Of a stretch of 64,000 nucleotides of DNA, positions 16,708 to 24,491 are shown in pieces; position 1 is the first letter of the stretch; every line of letters starts with the position of its first letter. Under the pieces are notes generated by a model. The model made no database searches. It saw only the letters and a program-made list of their open reading frames with translations, and was not told the origin of the DNA. The stretch spans positions 3,286,001 through 3,350,000 of the forward strand of contig OZ254080.1 in assembly GCA_965267485.1 (NCBI GenBank), in the 5' to 3' direction. The position numbers and the translations under genes were made by a program. Origin of the DNA: JANQJA01 sp965267485. GTDB taxonomy: Bacteria; Pseudomonadota; Gammaproteobacteria; Pseudomonadales; Azotimanducaceae.

Positions 16708-17706
16708 TCATTTGTAAGGATTGCAGGGTCGTTCACCAGTTGCGTCAGGTTGATTCAGCATCTCACCCGCAATCGCGGCAAGTACGCCATCAACGATGGT
16801 TCGCTCGAGATGAATACCCTCAACCTCATTGATCTGGCGAACTGCGGAGGGGCTGGTGATGTTGATCTCCGTCAGTTGCTCGCCAATGAAATCCAGGCCG
16901 GCCAGCAGCACACCCTTGTCTGTCAGGTAGCGGCCTATCTCTTCGCTGACCTGTCTTTCACGTTCCGTGAGGATCGTCTGCCGGCAAGTGGCCCCCTGAT
17001 GAATATTCGCAAGGTGGGATTCCGTCGCCGGGATACGGTTCACCCAGCCAACCGGTGAGCCATTCACGAGGTAGACACGCTTGTCCCCGTTTGCCACGGC
17101 AGGAAGGAACTGCTGGGCAAGAACATACCCATGGCGTGCGACCGCACCGCGGATCGCGCCTGCCCGATTGGCATCATCACGATCGAGGATGGAGATACCG
17201 CGACCCGAGCAATCGTCCAGCGGTTTCAGCACTGTCTTTTCATGCCTTTCCGTAAACGCCACCAGTGCGTCCACATCAGAAGAAACCATCGAGTCCGGAC
17301 AGTAACCTGCCCACTGCTGCGTGACGATTTTCTCGTTCAGGTTTCGAAGCGCCGCCGGTGAGTTGATCTGCAAGACGCCCGGGTCGAGAAACTCGAGCAG
17401 ATAAGTCAGATGCAGGTAAGCCGTATCAAAGGGCGGGTCCTTCCTGATCACCAGTGCATCAAGCCGGTTGATCTCAATCTGCTCGCCGGCCTCCAATCGA
17501 AAGGGCATCGTCGAGCCGACCCGCTGCGCCATCGCCATGAGCTTTCCATTGACCAGTGAGAGGTCCTCTTGCTCCAGCCAGCAGGCTTCATGGCCCCGTG
17601 CCATCAGTTCATCCATGCACAGCAGGGATGTTTCAGTCGCAAGATTCAGCGTCTCATAAGGGTCCATCAGAAACCCGATACGATATCGAGGTTCCATTAT
17701 CGGCAT
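16708..17706 (-). CDS. gshB: Glutathione synthase (GshB-like ATP-grasp)
   Basis: ATP-grasp ligase joining gamma-glutamylcysteine and glycine. It follows E. coli GshB throughout: YRIGFLMDPYETLN, IRKDPPFDTAYLHLTYLLE, INSPAALRNLNEKI, KPLDDCSGRGISI, GDKRVYLVNG and the terminal LTEINITSPSAVRQIN that binds nucleotide and substrate. 332 residues, slightly longer than usual. The loop reads DDCSGRGI where E. coli has DGMGGASI. The start (17706, or ATG at 17697) overlaps the ArsR stop, so the two form an operon controlled from the palindromic promoter at 18086-18115. No gshA is in the window; whether this is the housekeeping copy is unknown. Confidence 0.88.
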   Translation of the reverse strand: MPIMEPRYRIGFLMDPYETLNLATETSLLCMDELMARGHEACWLEQEDLSLVNGKLMAMAQRVGSTMPFRLEAGEQIEINRLDALVIRKDPPFDTAYLHLTYLLEFLDPGVLQINSPAALRNLNEKIVTQQWAGYCPDSMVSSDVDALVAFTERHEKTVLKPLDDCSGRGISILDRDDANRAGAIRGAVARHGYVLAQQFLPAVANGDKRVYLVNGSPVGWVNRIPATESHLANIHQGATCRQTILTERERQVSEEIGRYLTDKGVLLAGLDFIGEQLTEINITSPSAVRQINEVEGIHLERTIVDGVLAAIAGEMLNQPDATGERPCNPYK

Positions 17707-18059
17707 CTGCCACCATCATCAGAGCCCGCACCCTGACAGCATTCTGCCATCAGGTAATCCAGCAATCCCGACATGGTCCTGAATTCTGCAAAGCAACGCA
17801 GGACGCGCCCTTCCCGCTGCTGGCGAACAAGCCCGGCTCTGACCAGATGGCTGATGTGATGGGTCAGCGTTGATGCCGCGAAGTCCAGTTCCTGCTGAAT
17901 ATGGCCAACCGGCGCACCCTCAGTGCCCGCTCTCACCAACAGCCGGAATACCGCAAGACGCCGGGGGTTACCCAGACTTTCGAGCGCCGCCGCCGCAGTG
18001 CCCAGCGTCAGCGCGTCTGCGGCGTTGGCAATGGCCGAGTGGGCAGGCGAAGAAGACAT
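17697..18059 (-). CDS. ArsR/SmtB-family regulator with C-terminal Cys pair
   Basis: 120-residue winged-helix repressor. The recognition region is GHIQQELDFAASTLTHHISHLVRAGLV and the wing RQQREGRVLRC. C107-C108 and C119 at the C-terminus, with C89, offer a thiolate site like those of metalloid-sensing ArsR proteins, but the inducer is not known. It overlaps the downstream glutathione synthase by about 10 bases. A 20-base inverted repeat lies exactly between its -35 and -10 boxes, which is the expected autorepression layout. Arsenic, antimony or other thiophilic metals are plausible inducers; this is inference. Confidence 0.9.
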   Translation of the reverse strand: MSSSPAHSAIANAADALTLGTAAAALESLGNPRRLAVFRLLVRAGTEGAPVGHIQQELDFAASTLTHHISHLVRAGLVRQQREGRVLRCFAEFRTMSGLLDYLMAECCQGAGSDDGGRCR

Positions 18060-18085
18060 GGCGAATTCCGAGACAATGTTCGAGG

Positions 18086-18115
18086 ATTATATTTCTAATA
18101 TCTTAGAAATGTCGA
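18086..18115 (-). promoter_or_regulatory. Promoter and operator of the ArsR-GshB operon
   Basis: On the minus strand TCGACA (18110-18115) and a perfect TATAAT (18086-18091) are 18 bases apart. The spacer is filled by an inverted repeat, ATTTCTAA-TATC-TTAGAAAT (18091-18110), with perfect 8-base arms. The predicted transcript start leaves a leader of about 20 bases. Repressor binding here would block RNA polymerase directly. Confidence 0.7.
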
Positions 18116-18180
18116 ATTATTTTCTGGGCCGCACCCGCTTCTGAGACAGCCGCACGCATCTACGCCACCTGAAAGAAACC

Positions 18181-18369
18181 TCAGAGACGCGAGAGCAGTG
18201 CCACCCTCATTCGCCTGAATTCTTCATCGGTGATGGCGCCGAGTTCCTTCGCCTGATCCAGCTGGATCAGTTCCTCACCGATCGTCGGCAGCGAGTCGCC
18301 GATATCGATTCGCACACAGCCACTTACCGCGAGGCACGCGAACAACAGGACAAGCATCCTAGATTTCAT
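18181..18369 (-). CDS. Small SHOCT-like lipoprotein
   Basis: 62 residues from the ATG at 18369: MKSRMLVLLFACLAVSGC is a short lipoprotein signal with lipobox VSGC. The C-terminal half, LIQLDQAKELGAITDEEFRR, has the short amphipathic pattern of SHOCT domains (length-promoting oligomerisation motifs). It overlaps the ABC permease stop by 11 bases and is the last gene of the GntR-ABC operon. Function unknown; it may be an accessory subunit of that system. Confidence 0.78.
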   Translation of the reverse strand: MKSRMLVLLFACLAVSGCVRIDIGDSLPTIGEELIQLDQAKELGAITDEEFRRMRVALLSRL

Positions 18370-19279
18370 CGGCTCGCCCCCGCAGACGAATCGCCAGATA
18401 AGTGAATGCTGCAGCAAGGCCGAGCGCCACCGGTAACTCCCAGCTCAGGCCGTAGGCAACGACCGTCTGCCCCAGCGTCATGTCGTGCTCATCTTCATAC
18501 CCGACCGGCAGCGCATGACGGAGCATGAACGGGCCAACCTCACCCGACACCAGAATGGCATCAACCGCAGCGATGACCAGCGGCACGCCGAGCGCCCACA
18601 TGAATGGCACTGATCTCGCCCACGCGGAGACCAGCAGCACCCAGGCATAGAACGGCGCACACCAGAACACCGTAACGAGGTGATAGCCGGTGTAGGTCCC
18701 CCAGCGCATCAGCAGCGCCATCGGGTCGAATACCACGTCGGCTACCGATGGAGGTGCGTCACCAAGACTGAGCGTCGATGTAATCAGGAATCCGAGCTGA
18801 ACGACGAAGACGCACGCGAAGTAGATCACCGGAATAATGACGAGGGCCGTCAGCAATTTCGAGGCAATCGTCACGGCATCGGATACCGGCATCGACTTCC
18901 AGAACAGAATGCTGCGATCACGACGGTCCTCGTGGAGTGTACCGAGCAGGTAGAAGAAGACTAGGAACCAGAGAATGCCGAACAGCGGCCAGCTCGTCCC
19001 GAAATAGGCGACTTCCATCGTTGTCGCCTGTTCTACCGGCGGCATGACCGCGAGATTCTGCAGGAGCTGCTGATACCAGAGCCCGATGACGAGTTCGCGC
19101 GCCTCACCGGCGTCGTCATGGACCGTAATAGAAACCCACCCATCGGAGCCCATGCTGACTGCCATCAGGGCAGCGATCTGGAGCAGCAGGATAATCGCCG
19201 TGACCGCCAGCGGGACGTGGAACAGCATGTTCCGGTGCTCCTGGAACTCACGCTTCAGCAATGCCGGCATCTGGTTCAT
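18359..19279 (-). CDS. ABC-2 type transporter permease
   Basis: 306-residue membrane protein with about six hydrophobic segments (around 22-40, 100-120, 142-168, 195-222, 228-245, 275-295) and a large loop between the first two. HEDRRDRSILFWKSMPVSD is the conserved cytoplasmic motif of ABC-2 permeases such as those in YtrB-like systems. The start overlaps the ATPase stop by ATGA (19276-19279). The cargo is unknown; related GntR-linked exporters are induced by cell-wall-active compounds in Firmicutes. Confidence 0.85.
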   Translation of the reverse strand: MNQMPALLKREFQEHRNMLFHVPLAVTAIILLLQIAALMAVSMGSDGWVSITVHDDAGEARELVIGLWYQQLLQNLAVMPPVEQATTMEVAYFGTSWPLFGILWFLVFFYLLGTLHEDRRDRSILFWKSMPVSDAVTIASKLLTALVIIPVIYFACVFVVQLGFLITSTLSLGDAPPSVADVVFDPMALLMRWGTYTGYHLVTVFWCAPFYAWVLLVSAWARSVPFMWALGVPLVIAAVDAILVSGEVGPFMLRHALPVGYEDEHDMTLGQTVVAYGLSWELPVALGLAAAFTYLAIRLRGRADEI

Positions 19280-20130
19280 ACCACCTCCTTTTGCATCTTG
19301 GCGACAAACAGGTCAGAGACGCTCGGCACGTGCGGCTCGCCCAACGCCAGCAAGCGCTCACGTTCGACACCCTCGAAGGTCATGATTTTCTTGCCCAGCG
19401 CATCCCTTACGTAGAGCGGCGAGAGCGCCAATGCCTCATCGACCTGATCCGGCGCAACCAGCAGGTCGCACCAGTTGTCGGCAATCTCGTCCATGGGGCT
19501 GTCCAGTACGATCCGACCGCGATCGATGAACAGGAGATGCGTCAGCAGGCTCTCGATTTCCTCGACCTGATGAGTGCTGATGATGATGCTCGTCTCGTTG
19601 TCAAAGTAGTCATTCAGAAGCCGGTCGTAGAACTGCTTGCGGTACAGGATGTCGAGCCCGATTGTGGGTTCGTCGAGCACGAGCAGGTCAACATCAATAC
19701 CCATCACCACCGCCAGGTGAAGCTGCGTCACCATGCCCTTGGAGAGCTCCCGAACCCGGCTACGCGGATGCACATCCGTGCGGGCCAGTGCGTCTTCGGC
19801 ACGCTGCCGGTCGAATGCCGGGTGGACTCCTTCCACGTAGTCGATCAGTTCGCTGACGCGCATCCAGCGCGGCAGGACGCCAACGTCGGAGATAAAGCAG
19901 ACGCGCTCCATGATGGCATGGCGATTGGTGCGCGGGTCCTCACCCACCACGGTCATATCGCCCGCGAAATCCGTGAGCCCGAGCAGGGCTTTGAGCGTCG
20001 TCGTCTTGCCGGCTCCGTTGGGCCCGATCAGGCCCACAATCGAACCGGGTTCGATGGTGAAACTCACCCCGTCCAGCGCCTTGAAGCTGCCGAAATGCTT
20101 GACCAGATTCTCCGCATGAACGATCGCCAT
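19276..20130 (-). CDS. ABC transporter ATP-binding protein
   Basis: 284-residue nucleotide-binding subunit: Walker A GLIGPNGAGKTTTLKALLGL (about 34-53), signature ELSKGMVTQLHLA, Walker B LLVLDEPTIGLDILYR and the switch His in ISTHQVEEIESL. The N-terminus MAIVHAENLVKHFGS fixes the ATG at 20130, 1 base after the GntR stop. The signature is LSKGM where LSGGQ is usual, which is common in this subfamily. It pairs with the following permease. Confidence 0.92.
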   Translation of the reverse strand: MAIVHAENLVKHFGSFKALDGVSFTIEPGSIVGLIGPNGAGKTTTLKALLGLTDFAGDMTVVGEDPRTNRHAIMERVCFISDVGVLPRWMRVSELIDYVEGVHPAFDRQRAEDALARTDVHPRSRVRELSKGMVTQLHLAVVMGIDVDLLVLDEPTIGLDILYRKQFYDRLLNDYFDNETSIIISTHQVEEIESLLTHLLFIDRGRIVLDSPMDEIADNWCDLLVAPDQVDEALALSPLYVRDALGKKIMTFEGVERERLLALGEPHVPSVSDLFVAKMQKEVV

Positions 20131-20131
20131 C

Positions 20132-20488
20132 TCAGTTTCCCCTTCCCTGTAACAAGGCATCGACCGACAGGCCGAGCCGTTCGATTCGTTCAACCACCAG
20201 CGGCCACTCCTCACGCAGGAATCGTTCCCGTTCCTGGCGGCGGAGTTGGTCTGCAGCGCCTTCCCTCACGTACATGCCGAGCCCCCGCCGCTTTTCGACG
20301 AGGTCCTCCTCGACCAGCAACTGGTAGGCCTTCGAAACGGTCAGTGGATTGATGCGCTGCTCGGTTGCAACCTGACGTACCGAGGGAAGCGCATCACCAT
20401 CGCGATAGATCCCTTCCAGCATCAGCTCGACGAGTCTGTCTCGAAGCTGACGGTAGATCGGATCCTTGTCATTCCAGCTGATTTGCAC
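20132..20488 (-). CDS. GntR-family regulator, YtrA subfamily
   Basis: 118 residues from a GTG codon. The N-terminal winged helix shows DPIYRQLRDRLVELMLEGIY, DALPSVRQVATEQRINPLTV and SKAYQLLVEEDLVEKRRGLG, followed by a short helical dimerisation tail of about 40 residues. That short tail is the mark of the YtrA group, which represses adjacent ABC transporter operons. It heads the operon GntR-ATPase-permease-lipoprotein. A matching palindrome overlaps its promoter (20513-20534). The inducer is unknown. Confidence 0.92.
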   Translation of the reverse strand: MQISWNDKDPIYRQLRDRLVELMLEGIYRDGDALPSVRQVATEQRINPLTVSKAYQLLVEEDLVEKRRGLGMYVREGAADQLRRQERERFLREEWPLVVERIERLGLSVDALLQGRGN

Positions 20489-20512
20489 GGTGAAGAGTGT
20501 GTTTGTGAACTA

Positions 20513-20542
20513 GTGTTATACCAAACTATAACACCAAAACAA
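20513..20542 (-). promoter_or_regulatory. Promoter and palindromic operator of the GntR-ABC operon
   Basis: The inverted repeat GTGTTATA-CCAAAC-TATAACAC (20513-20534) has perfect 8-base arms. On the minus strand it overlaps a TATAAC -10 (20515-20520) and most of the 16-base spacer from a TTGTTT -35 (20537-20542). The half-site resembles the GTGTAT/ATACAC sites reported for YtrA-type GntR repressors. The position implies autorepression. Confidence 0.65.
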
Positions 20543-20577
20543 CAAGACACAACCCCTGCGGGAACAAAAAGCGGAGA

Positions 20578-21642
20578 TCAGTGTTTCAGGTGGCGCTCAA
20601 CGAGGGCATAGATCATGTCGACGGTATCCGGCACGTCGAAGCCGCCGAGCGCGTCATGCAGCGCCTCCCGGCCGGCCCAGGCTTCCTGCACCGCAACCAG
20701 CAGCGTTTCGGGCGAAAGGTCTTCCTGATAGACCAGCCTGCTCATGCCGAGCGCGCGGAACGCCTCGGCGTTCTCGATCTGGTCGCCGCGGGAAGCAGCG
20801 CGAGGTAACGGTACGAGCACGTGCGGGGTTCGTGTCACCAGCAATTCGTAGATTGCGTTGGCGCCGGCGCGCGAGATCGCCAGATCAGCGGCCGCCAGAA
20901 CGTCGCCGAAGGCATCCCGGATAAACTCGTGCTGGTAGTAGCCCGGTCGATCGGCATCATCGTCCATGTTGCCGCTGCCCACGATATGAACGACCTCGAA
21001 CGTCTTGCAGAGGTCTTCGAGCGCACCGCGAACGGCGTCATTGATGGCGCGCGCCCCCAGACTGCCGCCAACCACGAGCAACACGGGCTTGTCATCAGAA
21101 AGCCCAAGCGCTGCCCGCCCCCGTTCGGCGTTCCCCTCGAGCAGCGCCCGGCGAACCGGGGACCCTGTGACAATTCCCTTGCCTGCCGGCAGACATGCGA
21201 GTGTCGACTCGAAGTTGACACAGATCTGCCGCGCAAACGGGACGCTCAGCCGGGTGGCGAGACCCGGCGTCGTATCGGATTCATGCGCGATGACCGGGAT
21301 GCGGCACAGCCACGCCGCGACGACAACCGGTACGGCGACGAAACCTCCCTTGCTGAATACGACGTCCGGCGACAAGCGCAGGCACAGCCACACGGCCTGC
21401 AGCAGGCCAAAGGCAATACGAAACGGGTCTGTGAAATTACGCCAGGAGAAGTAGCGCCGCAGCTTGCCGGTTGCGACCGCATAAAAGGGAATGCCGGTAT
21501 CGGCGACGATGCTGCGCTCTATGCCATCCGCTGACCCGATGTATATCGCGTCCCAGCCTTCGTCCCGAAAGCGTTCAATCAGCGCGACATTGGGCGTGAC
21601 GTGTCCCGCCGTCCCGCCGCCGGTGAACAGTATTCGTCTCAC
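20578..21642 (-). CDS. murG: MurG-family glycosyltransferase, Firmicutes-like form
   Basis: UDP-GlcNAc:lipid I transferase, the step that makes lipid II at the inner membrane. GTG start (MRRILFTGGGTAGHVTPN) overlaps the hda stop as GTGA. Motifs: GKLRRYFSWRNFTDPFRI, VFSKGGFVAVPVV, HESDTTPGLA, VVGGSLGARAIN and ISRAGANAIYELL. These wordings (GGTAGH, KGGF, HESD) match MurG of Clostridia and some Bacilli; gammaproteobacterial MurG has GGTGGH, MGGY and HEQN. It also lies outside any dcw cluster. It may therefore be an additional or replacing copy. 354 residues, full length. Confidence 0.88.
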   Translation of the reverse strand: MRRILFTGGGTAGHVTPNVALIERFRDEGWDAIYIGSADGIERSIVADTGIPFYAVATGKLRRYFSWRNFTDPFRIAFGLLQAVWLCLRLSPDVVFSKGGFVAVPVVVAAWLCRIPVIAHESDTTPGLATRLSVPFARQICVNFESTLACLPAGKGIVTGSPVRRALLEGNAERGRAALGLSDDKPVLLVVGGSLGARAINDAVRGALEDLCKTFEVVHIVGSGNMDDDADRPGYYQHEFIRDAFGDVLAAADLAISRAGANAIYELLVTRTPHVLVPLPRAASRGDQIENAEAFRALGMSRLVYQEDLSPETLLVAVQEAWAGREALHDALGGFDVPDTVDMIYALVERHLKH

Positions 21643-22301
21643 CCCGCCAGCACCGATTTCACCAGTGGGATGGTGACACGACGCTGCTCGGCAAGGGTCG
21701 CGAGTTCAATCCGTTCCAGCAGATCGACGAGTGCGCGCGGACTCCGGTCAGCACGTGACAGGATGAACCGGCCTACCTCGTCGGGCAGCCCAAACCCCTG
21801 CCGATTTGCCTTGTCCTTCAGCAGTTGCAGCTTCTCATCATCTCCGAGGGTATCTGTTTCGACGGGCAATGCGGCAAGCAAACGGGATCTCAGGTCAGGC
21901 AGCCTGACGTCGAGATCACGGGGCGGTCGGTCCACCGCGATCACGAGGCGCCGATGGGCATCCCGAGCGCCGTTGATGAGATGAAAGAGCGCGACCTCCC
22001 AATCGTCCCGCCCGAACAGTTCGCCGGCATCATCAATGCACACGATATCGAACCCTTCGAGGCCCTCTGCGATACCGGGATCATGCTGGGCGGGCGAATC
22101 GAGGTAGAACGCATGAAGTGCACGGCCACGGGCATCATGGCAGACCGCCTGCAACAGGTGGCTCTTGCCGCTGCCTTCTTCACCGTGAACGACAACAAGG
22201 GGGTCGGCACCGTCCAGCCGCCGCGGCGCCTCACCGAGGTAGTTGGCGAACGTTGCATCTTCTCGCAGGCGGATTTCGAGCGGCAGCTGAACCTGGGGCA
22301 A
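21639..22301 (-). CDS. hda: Hda, DnaA regulatory inactivator
   Basis: AAA+ DnaA homologue that, bound to the sliding clamp, stimulates ATP hydrolysis by DnaA to prevent re-initiation. The N-terminal QLPLEI (about residues 5-10) is the clamp-binding motif. Walker A is VHGEEGSGKSHLLQAVC, Walker B region VCIDDAGELFGRDDWE, and RPPRDLDVRLPDLRSRL is the sensor/arginine region. Start is TTG at 22301, one base after the perM stop, because it places QLPLEI at the N-terminus as in E. coli. 220 residues, normal. Confidence 0.92.
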   Translation of the reverse strand: MPQVQLPLEIRLREDATFANYLGEAPRRLDGADPLVVVHGEEGSGKSHLLQAVCHDARGRALHAFYLDSPAQHDPGIAEGLEGFDIVCIDDAGELFGRDDWEVALFHLINGARDAHRRLVIAVDRPPRDLDVRLPDLRSRLLAALPVETDTLGDDEKLQLLKDKANRQGFGLPDEVGRFILSRADRSPRALVDLLERIELATLAEQRRVTIPLVKSVLAG

Positions 22302-22302
22302 G

Positions 22303-23364
22303 TTACTCGCTCCCGGAGCCGTAGTATTCGCTCTCGATGTAGCGGCGGTGCGCGTGTCGCAGGAACACCATGATCACCGCGGCAACGGGCAGCGCCAGCA
22401 GAATGCCGACAAAGCCGAAGAGTTGGCCGCCCGCGAGGATGGCAAAAATCACCGCGACCGGGTGCAGGCCAATACGATCACCCACCAGCAACGGCGTCAG
22501 CACCATGCTCTCGACCATCTGGCCGATGCCGAAGACGACCCATACCAGCACCAGATGAATGAGATCCTGGAACTGGAACACGGCGGCCAGACTCGCCGCC
22601 AGAATGCCCACGACAAACCCGAGGTACGGCACGATACTCGCGAGCCCTGCAAGCATGCCGATCAGCAGCGCCATCTCGAGGCCGGTCACATAGAGACCGA
22701 CGGCATAGATCACACCCAGCAGAACCATGACGAGCAGCTGTCCTCGCAGAAAGGCGCTGAGCACCTCGTCGCATTCTGTCGACAGCTGAACGACCGTGAC
22801 CTCGGTCTCTCGCGGCACGAGTTCCCGAAGACGCCCCATCAGCAGGTCCCAGTCACGCATCAGATAAAACGCAACGACGGGAATCAGCGCGAGATTGGCC
22901 GTCCACGCCAGCAGGGCGAAACCGGACCGCGTGACCTCGGAGAGAATTCGGGAAACCACGCCGCCGGCCTGCTGCCAGCTCCCGGCGAGTTGCTCGCGCA
23001 ACTCCTCGATGCTGAAAGCGAACGGATCGACATTGAAGTACTCGACGAGCAACGGGCTCACGCGTTGCTGCAGCCAGAGAATCATTGCCGGAATCTGCTT
23101 GATGAACGAATTCACTTCGCCGACAAGCAACGGCACCAGCACAAGCAAAGCCCCGGCAAGCAACGCCAGAAACAGCGCAAAGACCAGTGAGACGCCCAAT
23201 GTGCGCCCGAGCCCGAGATCCTCGAGCCGGTCGACCAGCGGATCACCCAGATAGGCGATGATGAATCCAACGAGGAACGGCATCAGAATCGGCTGCAGCA
23301 GGTAGACCAGCAGAAAGAACGCTGCCAGTACCAGCAGGACGAATGTCCGCTGAAGGGTCGTCAT
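22303..23364 (-). CDS. perM: PerM/AI-2E family permease
   Basis: Inner-membrane protein of 353 residues with about eight hydrophobic segments. The N-terminal LQPILMPFLVGFIIAYLGDP and the C-terminal GLHPVAVIFAILAGGQLFGF with GILLALPVAAVI are the family marks. Members include YdgG/TqsA (AI-2 export) and Na/H antiporters, so the substrate is open. The ATG at 23364 stands 1 base after the DUF2066 stop; the frame upstream overlaps that gene and is ignored. Sits in the usual DUF2066-perM-hda order. Confidence 0.9.
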   Translation of the reverse strand: MTTLQRTFVLLVLAAFFLLVYLLQPILMPFLVGFIIAYLGDPLVDRLEDLGLGRTLGVSLVFALFLALLAGALLVLVPLLVGEVNSFIKQIPAMILWLQQRVSPLLVEYFNVDPFAFSIEELREQLAGSWQQAGGVVSRILSEVTRSGFALLAWTANLALIPVVAFYLMRDWDLLMGRLRELVPRETEVTVVQLSTECDEVLSAFLRGQLLVMVLLGVIYAVGLYVTGLEMALLIGMLAGLASIVPYLGFVVGILAASLAAVFQFQDLIHLVLVWVVFGIGQMVESMVLTPLLVGDRIGLHPVAVIFAILAGGQLFGFVGILLALPVAAVIMVFLRHAHRRYIESEYYGSGSE

Positions 23365-23365
23365 C

Positions 23366-24442
23366 TCAGTTCCGCAGCCAGCGGTAACGAAGCGTTTCGT
23401 CACCGCTGATGAATATGAGCTTCTCGTCCAGATCGATGATTTCCCTGAGTTGTTCGACCTGCCCCTCCGTCCGGAGCCGGAAGAGCACCTCGTCGGCGAC
23501 GACCTCGACGACCGCGCTGTCTACCACAGGTGTCAGCGATTCAAGATAGGACGAGACTGCCGCATAGTCTTCGAGTTGTTCGATCGCTTCGACCCGAAGC
23601 AGCAGTTCCGATCGCGTCGAGTCGACCGCATAGCGCGACGCGAGTTCACCCGTCAGCCGGTCGACGATACCGGCGACAATCATGGCCGGCGTTTCGGCAA
23701 CGTTCTCGAAATTCTCCCAGCGATCTTCAATGCGATAGATCCAGCGCCCCGTTCTCGACTCCGCCGCGCCAAGCTGGACACGCCCCGCAAGGATCACATC
23801 CGGGTTGTAGCGCATCGACGCGACGTCGATGCGATCGGAAAAGAAACCCCAGACCTCCGCTGCAGACAGCCTCGACGTGTCTTCGAGATCCAGTATCGGG
23901 TAGAGCAGCGGCAGTCCACGGGCACGTGACTCGCGCTCAAGCGCCTCGGCGAGCGGATGATCATCACCCTCGGTCAGCAATCGCCGACCATCGACATCGT
24001 TGATGGCGATCCAGACGAGAACGCCCGGCCGGTTGCTGCCCCAGACCGGAAAACCGGCGCTCCTCAGGAGCCGCGCAACCGCAGAGGGTTCGAACGCGAC
24101 GCGAAGCAGGCGCGCAGGCCGCTCTTCGCCGTCAATCATCAGCACACGATCTGTGGAGTCGTATCCGTATTGGTAGTAGTAACTTTCAGGATTCCTGAGC
24201 GCGTCGCGAATCGCGGGATGCTGCGGGGCATCGGTCGACCCGGAGACTCTCACCAGCACCTGCTGCAGCCCGGCGCGAGCACCGGCGGCAATTCCTCCTG
24301 TATCCTCTGGTGCAGCGGGCACGAGTACCTCTGCAACGTAGAGGTTCTCGACCTGGACTGCCCACGCAGACGGGAGCCAGCTCGAGACCGCCAGCAGCAG
24401 GATAAGGGAACTTCTCTTGATGCGAGGACTCCTAGAATACAA
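23366..24442 (-). CDS. DUF2066 domain protein
   Basis: Secreted or periplasmic protein of unknown function, 358 residues. The N-terminal SLILLLAVSSWLPSAWA is a signal peptide. The mature part begins VQVENLYVAEVLVP and includes GLQQVLVRVSGS, YYYQYGYDST, VLVWIAINDVDGRRLL and LPLLYPILDLED, all typical of DUF2066. The start is unclear: a TTG at 24442 is the only canonical codon, but AGGAG lies 7 bases before an in-frame ATC near 24421. The gene is usually next to purM; here purM and purN are absent and the 5' end faces the DUF3108 gene. Confidence 0.85.
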   Translation of the reverse strand: MYSRSPRIKRSSLILLLAVSSWLPSAWAVQVENLYVAEVLVPAAPEDTGGIAAGARAGLQQVLVRVSGSTDAPQHPAIRDALRNPESYYYQYGYDSTDRVLMIDGEERPARLLRVAFEPSAVARLLRSAGFPVWGSNRPGVLVWIAINDVDGRRLLTEGDDHPLAEALERESRARGLPLLYPILDLEDTSRLSAAEVWGFFSDRIDVASMRYNPDVILAGRVQLGAAESRTGRWIYRIEDRWENFENVAETPAMIVAGIVDRLTGELASRYAVDSTRSELLLRVEAIEQLEDYAAVSSYLESLTPVVDSAVVEVVADEVLFRLRTEGQVEQLREIIDLDEKLIFISGDETLRYRWLRN

Positions 24443-24491
24443 CCGTTTTCGGCACGACGGGATTGTCAGGGAGAGGCCGGGGATTTACAAG

